Below, piece after piece: positions 19,152-28,305 of a DNA stretch of 64,000 nt. The translations under genes were made by a program, and so were the position numbers. This stretch comes from Ignavibacteriales bacterium (GTDB lineage: Bacteria; Bacteroidota; Ignavibacteria; Ignavibacteriales; Melioribacteraceae). The DNA lies in NCBI GenBank assembly GCA_020061355.1, contig JAGUYK010000044.1, positions 62,001-126,000 of the forward strand, written 5' to 3'. Position 1 is the stretch's first letter; every line of letters starts with the position of its first letter. The notes below the pieces were generated by a model, which ran no database searches, was not told where the DNA came from, and saw only the letters and a list, made by a program, of their open reading frames with translations.

Positions 19152-19421
19152 TTACTTTCTAATGTTCAATTCTTTAATTATACTGCGATATCTCTCAATA
19201 TCTTTTCCGGCTAAGTAATCGAGCAATCTTCTTCTCTTACCAACCATTTGCATTAAACCTCTTCTTGAAGCATGATCTTTATTGTGTCCTTCAAAATGAG
19301 ATGTTAGACTATTAATACGTTCGGTTAAAAGTGCGATTTGAACTTCTGCAGTACCGCTATCTTTTTCACTCTTTCCGAATTTCTTGACTAACTCAAGTTT
19401 TTTTTCTTTTGACAACGACAT
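19152..19421 (-). CDS. rpsO: 30S ribosomal protein S15
   Basis: 89 aa, the exact family length. The core motif [39 protein letters not shown] (read in parts at residues 29-68) binds the three-way junction of the 16S rRNA central domain. A strong AAAGGAG lies 7 nt before the ATG. S15 is an early assembly protein and in several bacteria represses its own translation through a leader structure. The 72-nt leader 19422-19493 has a possible ATCCC/GGGAT pairing, but I could not establish a known S15 motif. Confidence 0.97.
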   Translation of the reverse strand: MSLSKEKKLELVKKFGKSEKDSGTAEVQIALLTERINSLTSHFEGHNKDHASRRGLMQMVGKRRRLLDYLAGKDIERYRSIIKELNIRK

Positions 19422-19493
19422 TTTGTTACTCCTTTATTTGTTTGTTCGATTTAACCCCAGAAATCATCCCTCTATTTGATGCACCGGGATCAA

Positions 19494-20432
19494 TTAGTTA
19501 ACTAAAACATTTATTAATTCTAATGCTTTCTTTTTGTCTTCTTCAATTTGATAAATCAATTCTTCCTTCGACTCAAATCTTTTCTCATCGCGAAGCCGTT
19601 TTATAAAATCAACCTTTAATTCTTTTCCATAAATATCTCTATCGAAGTTAAGGATATGAACTTCAATTACGAGTTCCGATCTGCTCTCAAACGTAGGTCG
19701 ATAACCGATATTCATAATTCCGTAATGCCCTTCTTTTTCGCAACTACACGCAACAATATAAACACCTTTTTGGGGAATTGCTTTATACTGATTATCCAGT
19801 TTTAAGTTAGCAGTCGGGAAACCCAACACCCTGCCCCTCTGTGCTCCTTTAACAACAAGGCCTGAAAACGAATAATTTCTTCCTAAGAACAAATTTGCTT
19901 TCTCAATATCTCCTTCATAAAGCGAATTCCTTATTTTTGTGCTGCTAATGATCTCCCCATCAAACTCTTCAGGAAGAACAGCAGTTACATCAAAATTATA
20001 AAGTTTTCCTAATTCTCTTAATTCTTCCTCATCGCCCAATCTGTCTTTACCAAATTTGTGATCGTGACCAACGACCATGTGCACAGTTCCAAATTTTTCT
20101 ACCAGGTACTTTTTAATAAATTCATACGATGTAAGCTGTGAAAACTCTTTCGTAAAATTAAGAACGATCAGCTGATCAATTCCTCTATTTTCCAAAACTC
20201 TTTTCTTTTCATTAAACGATGTCAATATTTTCAGATCAAACCCTTTTGAAATAACACTGCGGGGGTGCGGGTTGAAAGTAACCACAATACTTTTTCCATT
20301 GATTTCATCAGCAATCCTTTTCATCGTCTCCATAATTTTAATATGTCCGCGATGTAATCCGTCAAAAGTTCCGACAGTAACGACTGCATTATTTGGTTTT
20401 ATATATTCATCAAGTTCGGTATAGACAGTCAT
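19494..20432 (-). CDS. ribF: Bifunctional riboflavin kinase / FMN adenylyltransferase
   Basis: 312 aa. The N-terminal nucleotidyltransferase domain has VTVGTFDGLHRGH (HxGH-type motif, about residues 18-30), VTFNPHPRSV and GHDHKFGK. The C-terminal riboflavin kinase domain has VVKGAQRGRVLGFPTANL and GVYIV. It converts riboflavin to FMN and FAD. Its position between truB (18-nt gap) and rpsO is the conserved order in many bacteria. Confidence 0.96.
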   Translation of the reverse strand: MTVYTELDEYIKPNNAVVTVGTFDGLHRGHIKIMETMKRIADEINGKSIVVTFNPHPRSVISKGFDLKILTSFNEKKRVLENRGIDQLIVLNFTKEFSQLTSYEFIKKYLVEKFGTVHMVVGHDHKFGKDRLGDEEELRELGKLYNFDVTAVLPEEFDGEIISSTKIRNSLYEGDIEKANLFLGRNYSFSGLVVKGAQRGRVLGFPTANLKLDNQYKAIPQKGVYIVACSCEKEGHYGIMNIGYRPTFESRSELVIEVHILNFDRDIYGKELKVDFIKRLRDEKRFESKEELIYQIEEDKKKALELINVLVN

Positions 20433-20450
20433 AAGTTTGATTTAAAGTTA

Positions 20451-21158
20451 TTAAGCTAACGCTACTTCTTTAAATTTTTCCGTAAACTCGTTAATTGTAA
20501 AAGCATTAATAACATCATATTCTCCTACCTTAATTCGTCGCAGCCTGCTTAAATAAGCACCGCATCCTAACTTTTGTCCAAAATCATTTGCAATTACTCT
20601 AATATAAGTTCCGGTTGAACAGGTTATTTCGAACCAAACTTCGGGCAAATCTATTTTAGTAATTTCAAAGCGAGAAATAGAAATTTCTCTCGGTTCTTTT
20701 TCTATTTCGACACCTTTACGGGCAAATTCATAAAGTGATTTTCCTTTATGTTTTACTGCCGAATAGAATGGTGGAACCTGAAAACTTTTTCCTAAGAAAG
20801 TACTAGCCGCACTATAAATGATTTCATTTGCAATGTCATAATTATCGTTCTTGGAATTAAATTCTGTCTCAACATCGAAAGATGGTGTTGTTTTTCCCAA
20901 CGTAAAAATACCGGTATATGTTTTATTCAAGCTGCGGAATTTTGACATTTGTTTGGTCATCTTTCCAGTCCCTACAATTAACAAACCGGTTGCCATTGGG
21001 TCCAGAGTTCCGGCATGTCCAACTTTTTTAACATTTATAGCTTTTCTAACTTTATACACAATATCAAAGGACGATTTAAACAATTGCTTATCAATTAGAA
21101 TTATCTCGCCGGTTTCAAAATCCGGTAAATATTTATTCTGTGTTTCCTTCGTTATCAT
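20451..21158 (-). CDS. truB: tRNA pseudouridine(55) synthase
   Basis: 235 aa from the ATG at 21158. Asp53 in GHAGTLDPMATGLL is the catalytic residue, and the downstream YTGIFTLG, PSFDVE and CSTGTYIRVIANDFG are TruB signatures. It makes pseudouridine 55 in the T-loop of tRNAs. The frame continues upstream to a TTG at 21206 and another ATG at 21173. The ATG at 21158 gives an N-terminus closest to other TruB proteins and the smallest overlap (26 nt) with rbfA; the exact start is uncertain. Confidence 0.93.
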   Translation of the reverse strand: MITKETQNKYLPDFETGEIILIDKQLFKSSFDIVYKVRKAINVKKVGHAGTLDPMATGLLIVGTGKMTKQMSKFRSLNKTYTGIFTLGKTTPSFDVETEFNSKNDNYDIANEIIYSAASTFLGKSFQVPPFYSAVKHKGKSLYEFARKGVEIEKEPREISISRFEITKIDLPEVWFEITCSTGTYIRVIANDFGQKLGCGAYLSRLRRIKVGEYDVINAFTINEFTEKFKEVALA

Positions 21159-21510
21159 TTTTATCTGTTCCATCGGAGGAGTGTATTTTTTTAAACAATC
21201 CTTCAATTTTTTCTACATAATCAAGAGTATCGTCAATAAAAAAATGAAGTTCAGGTACATAACGCATCTGAATACGAGAAGCCAATTCGCTTCTTATCAT
21301 TCCTTTTAGACTGTTTACTTTCTCAAGTACTTCGTCGCGCTTTTCCTTATTATAAACCGATATATAAGCTTTTGCATGACGCAAATCCGGGCTGACTTTT
21401 ACACTTGTAACCGTAACAAGTCCGGCCGTTGAATCCTGAATTTTGTGAAGAAAAATTAAGCTAAGTTCTTCTTTTATTAAACTGGCTACTTTATCTAATC
21501 TATGCGACAT
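21133..21510 (-). CDS. rbfA: Ribosome-binding factor A
   Basis: 125 aa, small KH-like fold. The N-terminus [40 protein letters not shown] and the C-terminal PELHFFIDDTLDYVEKIEGL are the RbfA signatures. It assists late maturation of the 30S subunit around the 16S 5' helix. Its start overlaps the infB stop as TAATG, so the two are translationally coupled. Confidence 0.95.
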   Translation of the reverse strand: MSHRLDKVASLIKEELSLIFLHKIQDSTAGLVTVTSVKVSPDLRHAKAYISVYNKEKRDEVLEKVNSLKGMIRSELASRIQMRYVPELHFFIDDTLDYVEKIEGLFKKIHSSDGTDKNDNEGNTE

Positions 21511-24143
21511 TAAACGAGTTTCTTTTTAGTTTCTATAATTTTATATGATTCGATTATATCCCCGACTTTAATATCATTATAATTAGCAATACCCAGACCG
21601 CATTCAAATCCTTTTTCAACTTCACGGACATCATCTTTGAATCTTCTTAAAGAAGTTAATTCTCCTTCATAGATTGCAATGCCTTCGCGGAATAACCTGA
21701 TTTTGTTTTTGCGTTCAACCTTACCATCCTGAACGTAGCAGCCGGCAACCGTTCCAATCTTAGGAACCTTGAATATTTCTCTCACTTCAACCGTACCAAG
21801 TAATTCTTCCGACAGAACCGGTGATAACATACCTTCGAGAGCAGATTTAACTTCGTTGATTGCATCGTAGATTATATTATATAATCGAATATCAACTTTT
21901 TCCTGTTCGGCAAGTTTTCTTGCATTTGTATTGGGGCGTACATGAAATCCGATAATAATTGCCATTGATGCTGCCGCCAATAATACATCACCTTCAGAAA
22001 TTGCACCTACACCTTTATGGATAACTCTAACTGCAACCTCCTGATTGGATAGTTTCATCAATGAATCTGCCAATGCCTCAATTGAACCATCCACATCGCC
22101 TTTAACGATAATCGGTAATTCTTTAAATCCTCCGCGGCTAATTTGACTTGCAATTTCATCAAGGGTTATGTGGTGCACCTGACGATTGTCCTGTTCTCGT
22201 TTTATCTGCTGTCTCTTCAAACTTATTTCCCGTGCATCACGTTCGGATTCTGCAACGGTAAAAGTATCACCTGCCTGAGGAGCAGTTTCAAAACCTGTAA
22301 CAAGAACCGGTGTGGAAGGCGGAGCTACAAAAACTTTATTGCCTCTTTCATCTAGCATTGCGCGAACTCTGCCGTGCACTACACCGGCAGTAAACGGATC
22401 TCCAATTCTTAGAGTACCTTTTTGAACCAGGACTGTTGCAGTAACACCCTTTCCTTTATCCATCTGAGATTCAATAATGGCACCATGTGCCAAACGGTCA
22501 GGATTTGCTTTCAAATCGAGCAACTCAGCTTCCAGAGCAATTTTTTCTAATAATAGATCTACATTCTTTCCAAACTTTGCAGAAATTTCAACGCATTGAT
22601 ATTTACCGCCCCAATCCTCAACTAAGATATTTCTTTCTGCAAGCTGCTGCTTTATTTTTTCAATGTTCGAATTAGGTTTATCAATTTTATTAATTGAAAT
22701 GATAATCGGAACGTTTGCCGCCTGGGCATGGTTTATTGCTTCCACAGTCTGTGGCATTACAGCGTCATCAGCCGCAACAACAAGAACAACAATATCTGTT
22801 ACGCTTGCACCGCGTGCACGCATAGCAGTAAATGCTTCGTGACCCGGAGTATCGAGAAATGTAATTTTCTTACCGCCTTCAAGATCAACCTGATATGCAC
22901 CAATGTGCTGGGTGATCCCACCGGATTCTCCAGCAACAACATTTGTCCTTCGTATATAATCAAGCAACGATGTTTTTCCATGATCAACATGACCCATTAT
23001 TGTTACAACAGGAGGGCGAAACTTGAGAGTCTCTTCCGGATCGGGTTTATCCATATCGACTTCGGCTTGATAATCTTCCTGCAGTTCGATTTCAAATCCA
23101 AATTCATCAGCCACTAAAGTTATCGATTCCACATCGAGCCGCTGATTGATCGAGACCATTAATCCAAGTCCGATACATTTTTGTATAACTTCACTTACGG
23201 GAACTCCCATTAGATTGGCAAGTTCGTTAACTGCAATAAACTCGGTGACCTGTATTTTTTTCAGATCGAGTTGTTTCTGCTCTAAGATCTTCTCCTGAAT
23301 TTCCAATTTCTCTTTTCTTTTTTTCTTTCGTACAGAAGCTCTATCACCTACAGTAGATTCATCCATACTCAGAATAGTTCTTTTAATCGCTTCTTCTACT
23401 TCACGTTTATCAACTTCAAGTTTTTTGACCTTACGCTTCTTCTTTGTAGCAACATCTTCCCCGGCTTCTTCCGGAGCTTTAGTTTTCTTCTTTGCTTTTA
23501 ATACTTTTTTCTTCTTTTTCTTTTTATCCGAATCTTCTTCTTCCTTAGCAGCTGTTACAGGCTTGGATTGTAAAACAGATCCCCGCTCTTCTGGTTTAGG
23601 AGTATCTTTTGGTTTTTCTTTCTGTTTCTTAACGAGATCAATTTTCCCGATAATTGTCAGACCCTTTTTCTTTGTCTGGAACTCTAATTCTGACTTAGTC
23701 TTGAAAGTTTTTGCCTCTTCAACATCTTCCTCATCAGCCGATTCAAGAATCTTTTCCGGTACTTCAGTTCTCTCTTCTGTGGAAACTTCCGGCAAAACAC
23801 CTTCTTTCTGTTTTGCTTCAATAGTTTCTGCTATTTCTTGAGGTTTTTCCTCTTTAACCTCCTCTTCAACTGGTTGAGGTTGAACAGCCGAATCCGCTTC
23901 GGTTTTATCACCACGCTTCTTCTGAAAATCGGAAATTTTCTTATAATGTTTTTCCGCTTTCTCAATATCTTTCTTGAAATGGGACTTAATATCAGCAAGC
24001 ATTTCATCTGTAAGAAGTGCCATATGAGATTTTACTTCATAACCCTTCTTATGTAAAAATTCCATCAGAGAATCTGTTGAAAGATTATACTCGGAAGCAA
24101 ACTTATATAGCCTTAATTTTTTTTCTTTAGCGGTTTCGGGCAT
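21510..24143 (-). CDS. infB: Translation initiation factor IF-2
   Basis: 877 aa. The N-terminal IF2_N helix region (about 8-55) is followed by a long Glu/Lys-rich, low-complexity linker (about 60-295, including a run of seven Lys at 207-213). The GTPase domain has G1 GHVDHGKT (384-391), G3 DTPGHE (431-436) and G4 NKID (485-488). The beta-barrel and C-terminal domains bind fMet-tRNA. IF-2 brings the initiator tRNA to the 30S subunit; the gene for that tRNA is also in this window (39457-39529). It lies between nusA (59-nt gap) and rbfA. Confidence 0.98.
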   Translation of the reverse strand: MPETAKEKKLRLYKFASEYNLSTDSLMEFLHKKGYEVKSHMALLTDEMLADIKSHFKKDIEKAEKHYKKISDFQKKRGDKTEADSAVQPQPVEEEVKEEKPQEIAETIEAKQKEGVLPEVSTEERTEVPEKILESADEEDVEEAKTFKTKSELEFQTKKKGLTIIGKIDLVKKQKEKPKDTPKPEERGSVLQSKPVTAAKEEEDSDKKKKKKKVLKAKKKTKAPEEAGEDVATKKKRKVKKLEVDKREVEEAIKRTILSMDESTVGDRASVRKKKRKEKLEIQEKILEQKQLDLKKIQVTEFIAVNELANLMGVPVSEVIQKCIGLGLMVSINQRLDVESITLVADEFGFEIELQEDYQAEVDMDKPDPEETLKFRPPVVTIMGHVDHGKTSLLDYIRRTNVVAGESGGITQHIGAYQVDLEGGKKITFLDTPGHEAFTAMRARGASVTDIVVLVVAADDAVMPQTVEAINHAQAANVPIIISINKIDKPNSNIEKIKQQLAERNILVEDWGGKYQCVEISAKFGKNVDLLLEKIALEAELLDLKANPDRLAHGAIIESQMDKGKGVTATVLVQKGTLRIGDPFTAGVVHGRVRAMLDERGNKVFVAPPSTPVLVTGFETAPQAGDTFTVAESERDAREISLKRQQIKREQDNRQVHHITLDEIASQISRGGFKELPIIVKGDVDGSIEALADSLMKLSNQEVAVRVIHKGVGAISEGDVLLAAASMAIIIGFHVRPNTNARKLAEQEKVDIRLYNIIYDAINEVKSALEGMLSPVLSEELLGTVEVREIFKVPKIGTVAGCYVQDGKVERKNKIRLFREGIAIYEGELTSLRRFKDDVREVEKGFECGLGIANYNDIKVGDIIESYKIIETKKKLV

Positions 24144-24202
24144 CTGAATTTACCTTATTATTTTTTCTACGTCTTTACTTTATATGAGATTGATTCAATT
24201 AA

Positions 24203-25450
24203 TTATTCTTCTTCCTCGAATTGATTTTCCAAAGTTTCAATTATGAATTTTGCTTTTTCTTCATCAATACCTTCAATCTCCTTAAGCTTATCAACACCAA
24301 CTTTAAGAACATCAACAGCTGTTTCATATTCGTGGTTGATAAGGAGGTCAACTATTTCGGTACCAAGTTCTTCTCTCAATTCAGGTAATTCAATATCTTC
24401 TTCATATTCTTCAAGCGGTTTTTCCTGTCGTATTACTTCAATATCATAACCGCTTAATTTAATAGCGAGCCGTATATTAACTCCGCTTCTTCCTACTATT
24501 AATGAAACCTGGTCGCTATCAGCCGTAACAATGCATTTATTTTCATCTTCGTCAATCTCTATCTGTTTTAATTTTGCCGGTGCAAGACATCGTTGAATAA
24601 AAACTATCGGGTCTTCAGAATAATTGATAACGTCAATATTTTCGTTGTTCAATTCACGTACTATTGCATGAATACGGACACCTTTCATTCCAACGCAGGC
24701 TCCAACAGCATCAATTCTGGAATCCTGAGATTCAACAGCTACTTTAGCTCTTTCGCCGGGCTCACGTGCAATACCTTTAATCTCAATAACACCGTCATAA
24801 ATTTCCGGGATCTCAATTTCGAATAACCTTCTCAAGAATAAATTATCTCCACGCGATACAATTATTACCGGTCCGTTCGGAGTTTTCTTAACTTCTTTAA
24901 CAACTGCGCGGATGGTATCCCCTTTACGGTATTTTTCGCGAGGGATCTGTTCGTTACGGGGTAATAACAATTCATTTTTGTTATGATTAACAAGTACATC
25001 GTTCCTTCGAACCTGGTAAATATCGCCAACAACAATTTCACCAATCATTTCATTATATTCGTTGTAAATAATATCCTTCTCGATTTCACGTATCTTCTGA
25101 TTCAAACTCTGTCTGGCAAGGTTTATCAGCCTTCGTCCGAATTGGAGCAATTCAATTTTCTCAACAAATTCTTCCCCAACTTCAAGACCGTCCTCGTTTC
25201 CTTTTTCATTCACTTCATCGATACTTATCTCTGTACCCGGATCATTAACCTTATCAACAATAATTCTTTCAAGAAATATTTCGATATCACCCTTGTCCAT
25301 GTTAACAACAACATCGTACTTGGCTTCCTGGCCGTATTTCTTTTTAACCATCAGACCAAAGATTTCTTCAATAATTCCCGCAAGAACGTCTTTATCAAGA
25401 CTCTTTTCGCGAACCATCTGTGAAAAGGATTCAACTATTTCGGTGTTCAT
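24203..25450 (-). CDS. nusA: Transcription termination/antitermination protein NusA
   Basis: 415 aa. Domain order: N-terminal RNAP-binding domain (1-125), S1 domain (about 135-200, GEIVVGDIYQVRRNDVLV), KH1 with VGACVGMKGVRIHAIVRELNNE and KH2 with VSLIVGRSGVNIRLAIKLSGYDI. It ends with a single acidic helix-hairpin-helix (VDKLKEIEGIDEEKAKFI), shorter than the two repeats of the 495-aa E. coli protein. It modulates pausing, termination and rRNA antitermination. It lies between rimP and infB as in most bacteria. Confidence 0.97.
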   Translation of the reverse strand: MNTEIVESFSQMVREKSLDKDVLAGIIEEIFGLMVKKKYGQEAKYDVVVNMDKGDIEIFLERIIVDKVNDPGTEISIDEVNEKGNEDGLEVGEEFVEKIELLQFGRRLINLARQSLNQKIREIEKDIIYNEYNEMIGEIVVGDIYQVRRNDVLVNHNKNELLLPRNEQIPREKYRKGDTIRAVVKEVKKTPNGPVIIVSRGDNLFLRRLFEIEIPEIYDGVIEIKGIAREPGERAKVAVESQDSRIDAVGACVGMKGVRIHAIVRELNNENIDVINYSEDPIVFIQRCLAPAKLKQIEIDEDENKCIVTADSDQVSLIVGRSGVNIRLAIKLSGYDIEVIRQEKPLEEYEEDIELPELREELGTEIVDLLINHEYETAVDVLKVGVDKLKEIEGIDEEKAKFIIETLENQFEEEE

Positions 25451-25466
25451 TTATTTTCCTCCGTAA

Positions 25467-25913
25467 TCAAAAACTAATTAAAACTTTCGCTTTAATTATA
25501 TCCTTATAATTTATTTTGAATTCATTTGTTTTTTCCTGGAAATAGAGGTGCTCGCCATCAACACGTATCAACCGGGCGATCAATTTTTTGATTTCATCTC
25601 TGTCTTTATGCTCAACTTCAAATTTCCTGTTTAGATGCTTTACATATTGAGCAAGAAATTTCAAAGGGCGATCTACACCGGGCGATGAAACATCAAGGCG
25701 ATAGCTTGTATCAATTAAATTTTCAGCTTCGATGGATTCATTTAGTGCACGACTGACGAGTGAACAGTCATCCACAGTAATTCCTTTTTCGCTGTCGATA
25801 TAAACTTCGATAATCCGTAAGTGGTTATCACCGCGAAGCACAACATCAATAAGCAGAAAGCCGAGAGATGCAACGATTTCTTCGAATTTTGTAAATATTT
25901 GCACTTTTTCCAT
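25467..25913 (-). CDS. rimP: Ribosome maturation factor RimP
   Basis: 148 aa. The RimP core is visible as FLLIDVVLRGDNHLRIIEVYIDSEKGITVDDCSLVSRAL and the DTSYRLDVSSPGVDRPL motif (read in parts, about residues 17-90), the two-domain fold needed for 30S maturation. It is the first gene of the translation cluster, 16 nt ahead of nusA. A promoter (25958-25989) and a terminator-like hairpin (25919-25946) lie directly upstream. Confidence 0.92.
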   Translation of the reverse strand: MEKVQIFTKFEEIVASLGFLLIDVVLRGDNHLRIIEVYIDSEKGITVDDCSLVSRALNESIEAENLIDTSYRLDVSSPGVDRPLKFLAQYVKHLNRKFEVEHKDRDEIKKLIARLIRVDGEHLYFQEKTNEFKINYKDIIKAKVLISF

Positions 25914-25918
25914 TTTCT

Positions 25919-25946
25919 ACAAACAAAAATCGCCCTCGAGGGGCGA
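25919..25946 (-). terminator. Terminator-like hairpin in the leader just before rimP
   Basis: The 6-bp stem TCGCCC/GGGCGA (25930-25935 with 25941-25946) has a 5-nt loop and is followed on the minus strand by TTTTTGTTTG. It ends about 6-8 nt before the rimP ATG and lies just downstream of the putative promoter. It may be an attenuator of the rimP-nusA-infB operon, or the terminator of the upstream SIMPL gene whose tail overlaps the new promoter region. Confidence 0.55.
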
Positions 25947-25957
25947 ATTAGAATGCA

Positions 25958-25989
25958 CAAATGTAGGAATTATTCTTCGAATTACCAAA
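25958..25989 (-). promoter_or_regulatory. Bacteroidota-type promoter for rimP-nusA-infB operon
   Basis: On the minus strand TTTG (25989-25986), a 20-nt spacer and TACATTTG (25965-25958) reproduce the -33 TTTG / -7 TAnnTTTG pattern known for Bacteroides and Flavobacterium promoters. Transcription would start near 25950, about 40 nt before the rimP ATG. This is a pattern match without experimental support. Confidence 0.6.
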
Positions 25990-26008
25990 AAAACTTTAAT
26001 ACTTGATG

Positions 26009-26085
26009 CTTGATACTGGAAACTGAATTCTTGATGATGAATATCATAAAAATTAATGATCCGTTATCGAGTATCCAGTATCAAG
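26009..26085 (-). repeat. Intergenic inverted repeat between the SIMPL gene and rimP
   Basis: CTTGATACTGGA (26009-26020) recurs as its exact complement TCCAGTATCAAG (26074-26085), separated by 53 nt. A second imperfect pairing involves CTGAATTCTTGAT (26023-26035) and the region 26080-26096. The arms flank a poorly structured AT-rich core directly after the SIMPL stop. Strand is arbitrary. It may be a dispersed intergenic repeat or a degenerate miniature element. Confidence 0.5.
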
Positions 26086-26096
26086 AATCTATTCAG

Positions 26097-26828
26097 TTAG
26101 TCTATTTCAAACGAAGCGCTTACGACAGCCGTGATCTCCTTATCGATAGAACTTACATCATTAATCCCATAATCCGTTACCATTGTTGAATTGAAGGGGG
26201 TAATTTGAATGACACCCATTCTTGCATTTCTTAATGAGCCAAGACTGCGTCCGGTTGCTTGGGCAATTTTATCAGCGCGCTCCATTGCATTTTTGGCTGC
26301 TTCCGCCTGAATTTCGATTTTCAGATCATCAATTTTGGTAAAGAGATATTCCGGCATATCGGGTTGAACATCGAGTCCTTTTTCAACAAGTGAACCGAGT
26401 GAAAGGGAAAGCTCTTTAATTTTTTGAACATCATTAGAACGGACCTCGAAACGCTGGCTATACACATAATGTGAAATTTTTTGTGTCTGATATCCTTGTG
26501 GGCTCATTTCAAAAACAGGATAACCGGTTATTCCGAAAACTTCAACCTGATCTTTTGTAAAACCCTTCTCTTCAAGATATTTTAAAACCGTAGGTATCTG
26601 CTGCGCAACCATCTGGTATGCTGATTTCCTGTCGAAACTGGCTGCCTGCAGTGTACCGCGCTGAATTCCAAGATCGCTAACAATAGCTTTTTTTGCTGAA
26701 CCTGTTACGGTAATTGTTTGATCGGCATTCTTTGATGATTTCCACACAAATGAAAAAATTATTACTGATAACACAATAGCCCCGGATAAAACCGATAGCG
26801 GAATTAACAAATTATTTTTTTCTGACAT
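26097..26828 (-). CDS. SIMPL-domain (DUF541) periplasmic/membrane protein
   Basis: 243 aa from the ATG at 26828, chosen because GGAGG lies 5 nt upstream; an in-frame ATG 24 nt earlier lacks such a site. An N-terminal membrane anchor or signal (about residues 6-27) precedes the SIMPL domain. ITVTGSAKKAIVSDLGIQRG and the paired repeats with KIAQATGRSLGSLRNA are typical of DUF541/YggE-like proteins. Its biochemical function is unknown; E. coli YggE has been linked to oxidative stress. It is probably co-transcribed with the symporter gene upstream (32-nt gap). Confidence 0.85.
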   Translation of the reverse strand: MSEKNNLLIPLSVLSGAIVLSVIIFSFVWKSSKNADQTITVTGSAKKAIVSDLGIQRGTLQAASFDRKSAYQMVAQQIPTVLKYLEEKGFTKDQVEVFGITGYPVFEMSPQGYQTQKISHYVYSQRFEVRSNDVQKIKELSLSLGSLVEKGLDVQPDMPEYLFTKIDDLKIEIQAEAAKNAMERADKIAQATGRSLGSLRNARMGVIQITPFNSTMVTDYGINDVSSIDKEITAVVSASFEID

Positions 26829-26860
26829 ACTGCCTCCGACTTTTATATTCAATAAACTTT

Positions 26861-28084
26861 TTATTCAACATTAAGTGTTTCACCTTCTGTTTTTGCGATC
26901 ACTACCGCACCGCAGCTATCACTCCAAACATTTACAGTAGTTCTGAACATATCGAGTAATCTATCTACTGCCAGAATCAATCCCACACCTTCCAGAGGAA
27001 GTCCAACAGCAGTAAGAACAATTGACATCATAACAAGACCCGCCATTGGAATACCTGCGGCACCGATAGAAGCCAGCAATGCAGTAATTACAACTATTAT
27101 TTGCTGAACAATAGTAAGCTCAATTCCATATGCCTGAGCTATAAAAATTGCAGCCACACATTCATACAAAGCCGTTCCATCCATATTAATTGTTGCGCCG
27201 AGAGGAAGCGTGAAACTTGTTATTTTATTTGAGACACCGGAATTTTTTTCAACCGCTTCCATTGTAAGCGGAAGTGTTGCATTGGATGAAGCAGTAGAAA
27301 ACGCAGTCAGCAAAGGAGTAGTCATTGCCTTAAGATGTTTAATCGGATTTACTCTGCCAATTATTTTGACAATCAAAGGTAATGTTACCGCAGAATGGAT
27401 TATCAACGCCGAAATAACAGCCGCCATATAAATACTTAATCTTCCCACAATATCCATTAGCGCAGAAGGATTTCCGGCTTGTTCTGCAACGATCCCGGAT
27501 ACTATTCCGAAAATGCCAAGCGGAGTAAACTTAATAATGAACATTGTAAGCTTCATTATCACTTCGAAAACGGAATTGAAAAAATCGATAAGTGCTGTTT
27601 GATATTTGGTTTCCGTTTGACTGATAAAAAATCCAAATAGAATAGCGAAGAAAATTATCTGCAGCATATTCATTTCGGTAAATGATTGGAAAATATTGAC
27701 AGGAATAATATTTAACAAAGTAGTGCCGAAAGATTCAGATGCCGCTGCAAGTCCCTCAACTTCTTTTGTAAATCCAAGATCAGCACCTACACCGGGCTTC
27801 AGGATATTGACAAAGAACAAACCGGTTAGAATTGCCAGAGTGCTTGTACCGATATAATAGATTATCGTTTTTATTCCGAGCCGACCAAGGTTTTTACCGC
27901 CGCCAATATTCGTTACGCCGGAGACAATCGAGCTGAATACCAGCGGTATGATAACCATCTTAAGCGCTCTTAAAAAGAGATCACCAAGCCACGTAACATA
28001 TTTCACATATTCGGTTAATAGCAGTCCGAATAAAATTGCTACAAAAAAAGCAATTAATATCTGCCAGTGTAATTTTAATTTCAT
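26861..28084 (-). CDS. Dicarboxylate/amino acid:cation symporter (DAACS, GltP/DctA family)
   Basis: 407 aa with eight transmembrane helices and two re-entrant hairpins as in GltPh. The serine-rich hairpin STASSNATLPLTME, NMDGTALYE (cation site) and the C-terminal DRLLDMFRTTVNVWSDSCGA carrying substrate-binding Asp/Arg-type residues are diagnostic. It should take up C4-dicarboxylates or acidic/neutral amino acids with Na+ or H+; the exact substrate is not evident. It is followed by the SIMPL-domain gene. Confidence 0.92.
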   Translation of the reverse strand: MKLKLHWQILIAFFVAILFGLLLTEYVKYVTWLGDLFLRALKMVIIPLVFSSIVSGVTNIGGGKNLGRLGIKTIIYYIGTSTLAILTGLFFVNILKPGVGADLGFTKEVEGLAAASESFGTTLLNIIPVNIFQSFTEMNMLQIIFFAILFGFFISQTETKYQTALIDFFNSVFEVIMKLTMFIIKFTPLGIFGIVSGIVAEQAGNPSALMDIVGRLSIYMAAVISALIIHSAVTLPLIVKIIGRVNPIKHLKAMTTPLLTAFSTASSNATLPLTMEAVEKNSGVSNKITSFTLPLGATINMDGTALYECVAAIFIAQAYGIELTIVQQIIVVITALLASIGAAGIPMAGLVMMSIVLTAVGLPLEGVGLILAVDRLLDMFRTTVNVWSDSCGAVVIAKTEGETLNVE

Positions 28085-28305
28085 TTTATACCGGTTTATT
28101 ATGAATATTTTTTTTGAGTTCTTCTATCAATTAAAACTTCTGATCCGGAAGACTTTGTTGAAATACAAAATAATTTAATAAACAATCTTATAACAGATTA
28201 AGCATAATTTATATAATTACCGTTACAAGATAAAAATTAAGAGAGGATTAATTCCAAATTCTTTTGATAAATAATCCGGGGAGAAATTTGATATGATCCG
28301 TTCGA

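Noticed and set aside
19422-19493. Possible S15 autoregulatory leader hairpin ATCCC/GGGAT
   Set aside because: Pairing is only 5 bp with a long loop and does not match a known S15 binding motif.
22728-23117. Plus-strand ORFs inside infB, including a Cys/Tyr-rich 129-aa one
   Set aside because: Antisense shadows of the conserved IF-2 GTPase domain; no ribosome-binding sites or family resemblance.
26829-26852. Upstream ATG of the SIMPL-domain gene
   Set aside because: It lacks a ribosome-binding site, whereas the ATG at 26828 has GGAGG at 5 nt.
28085-28305. Intergenic region upstream of the DAACS symporter
   Set aside because: Searched for promoter boxes, hairpins and small ORFs; nothing convincing was found.
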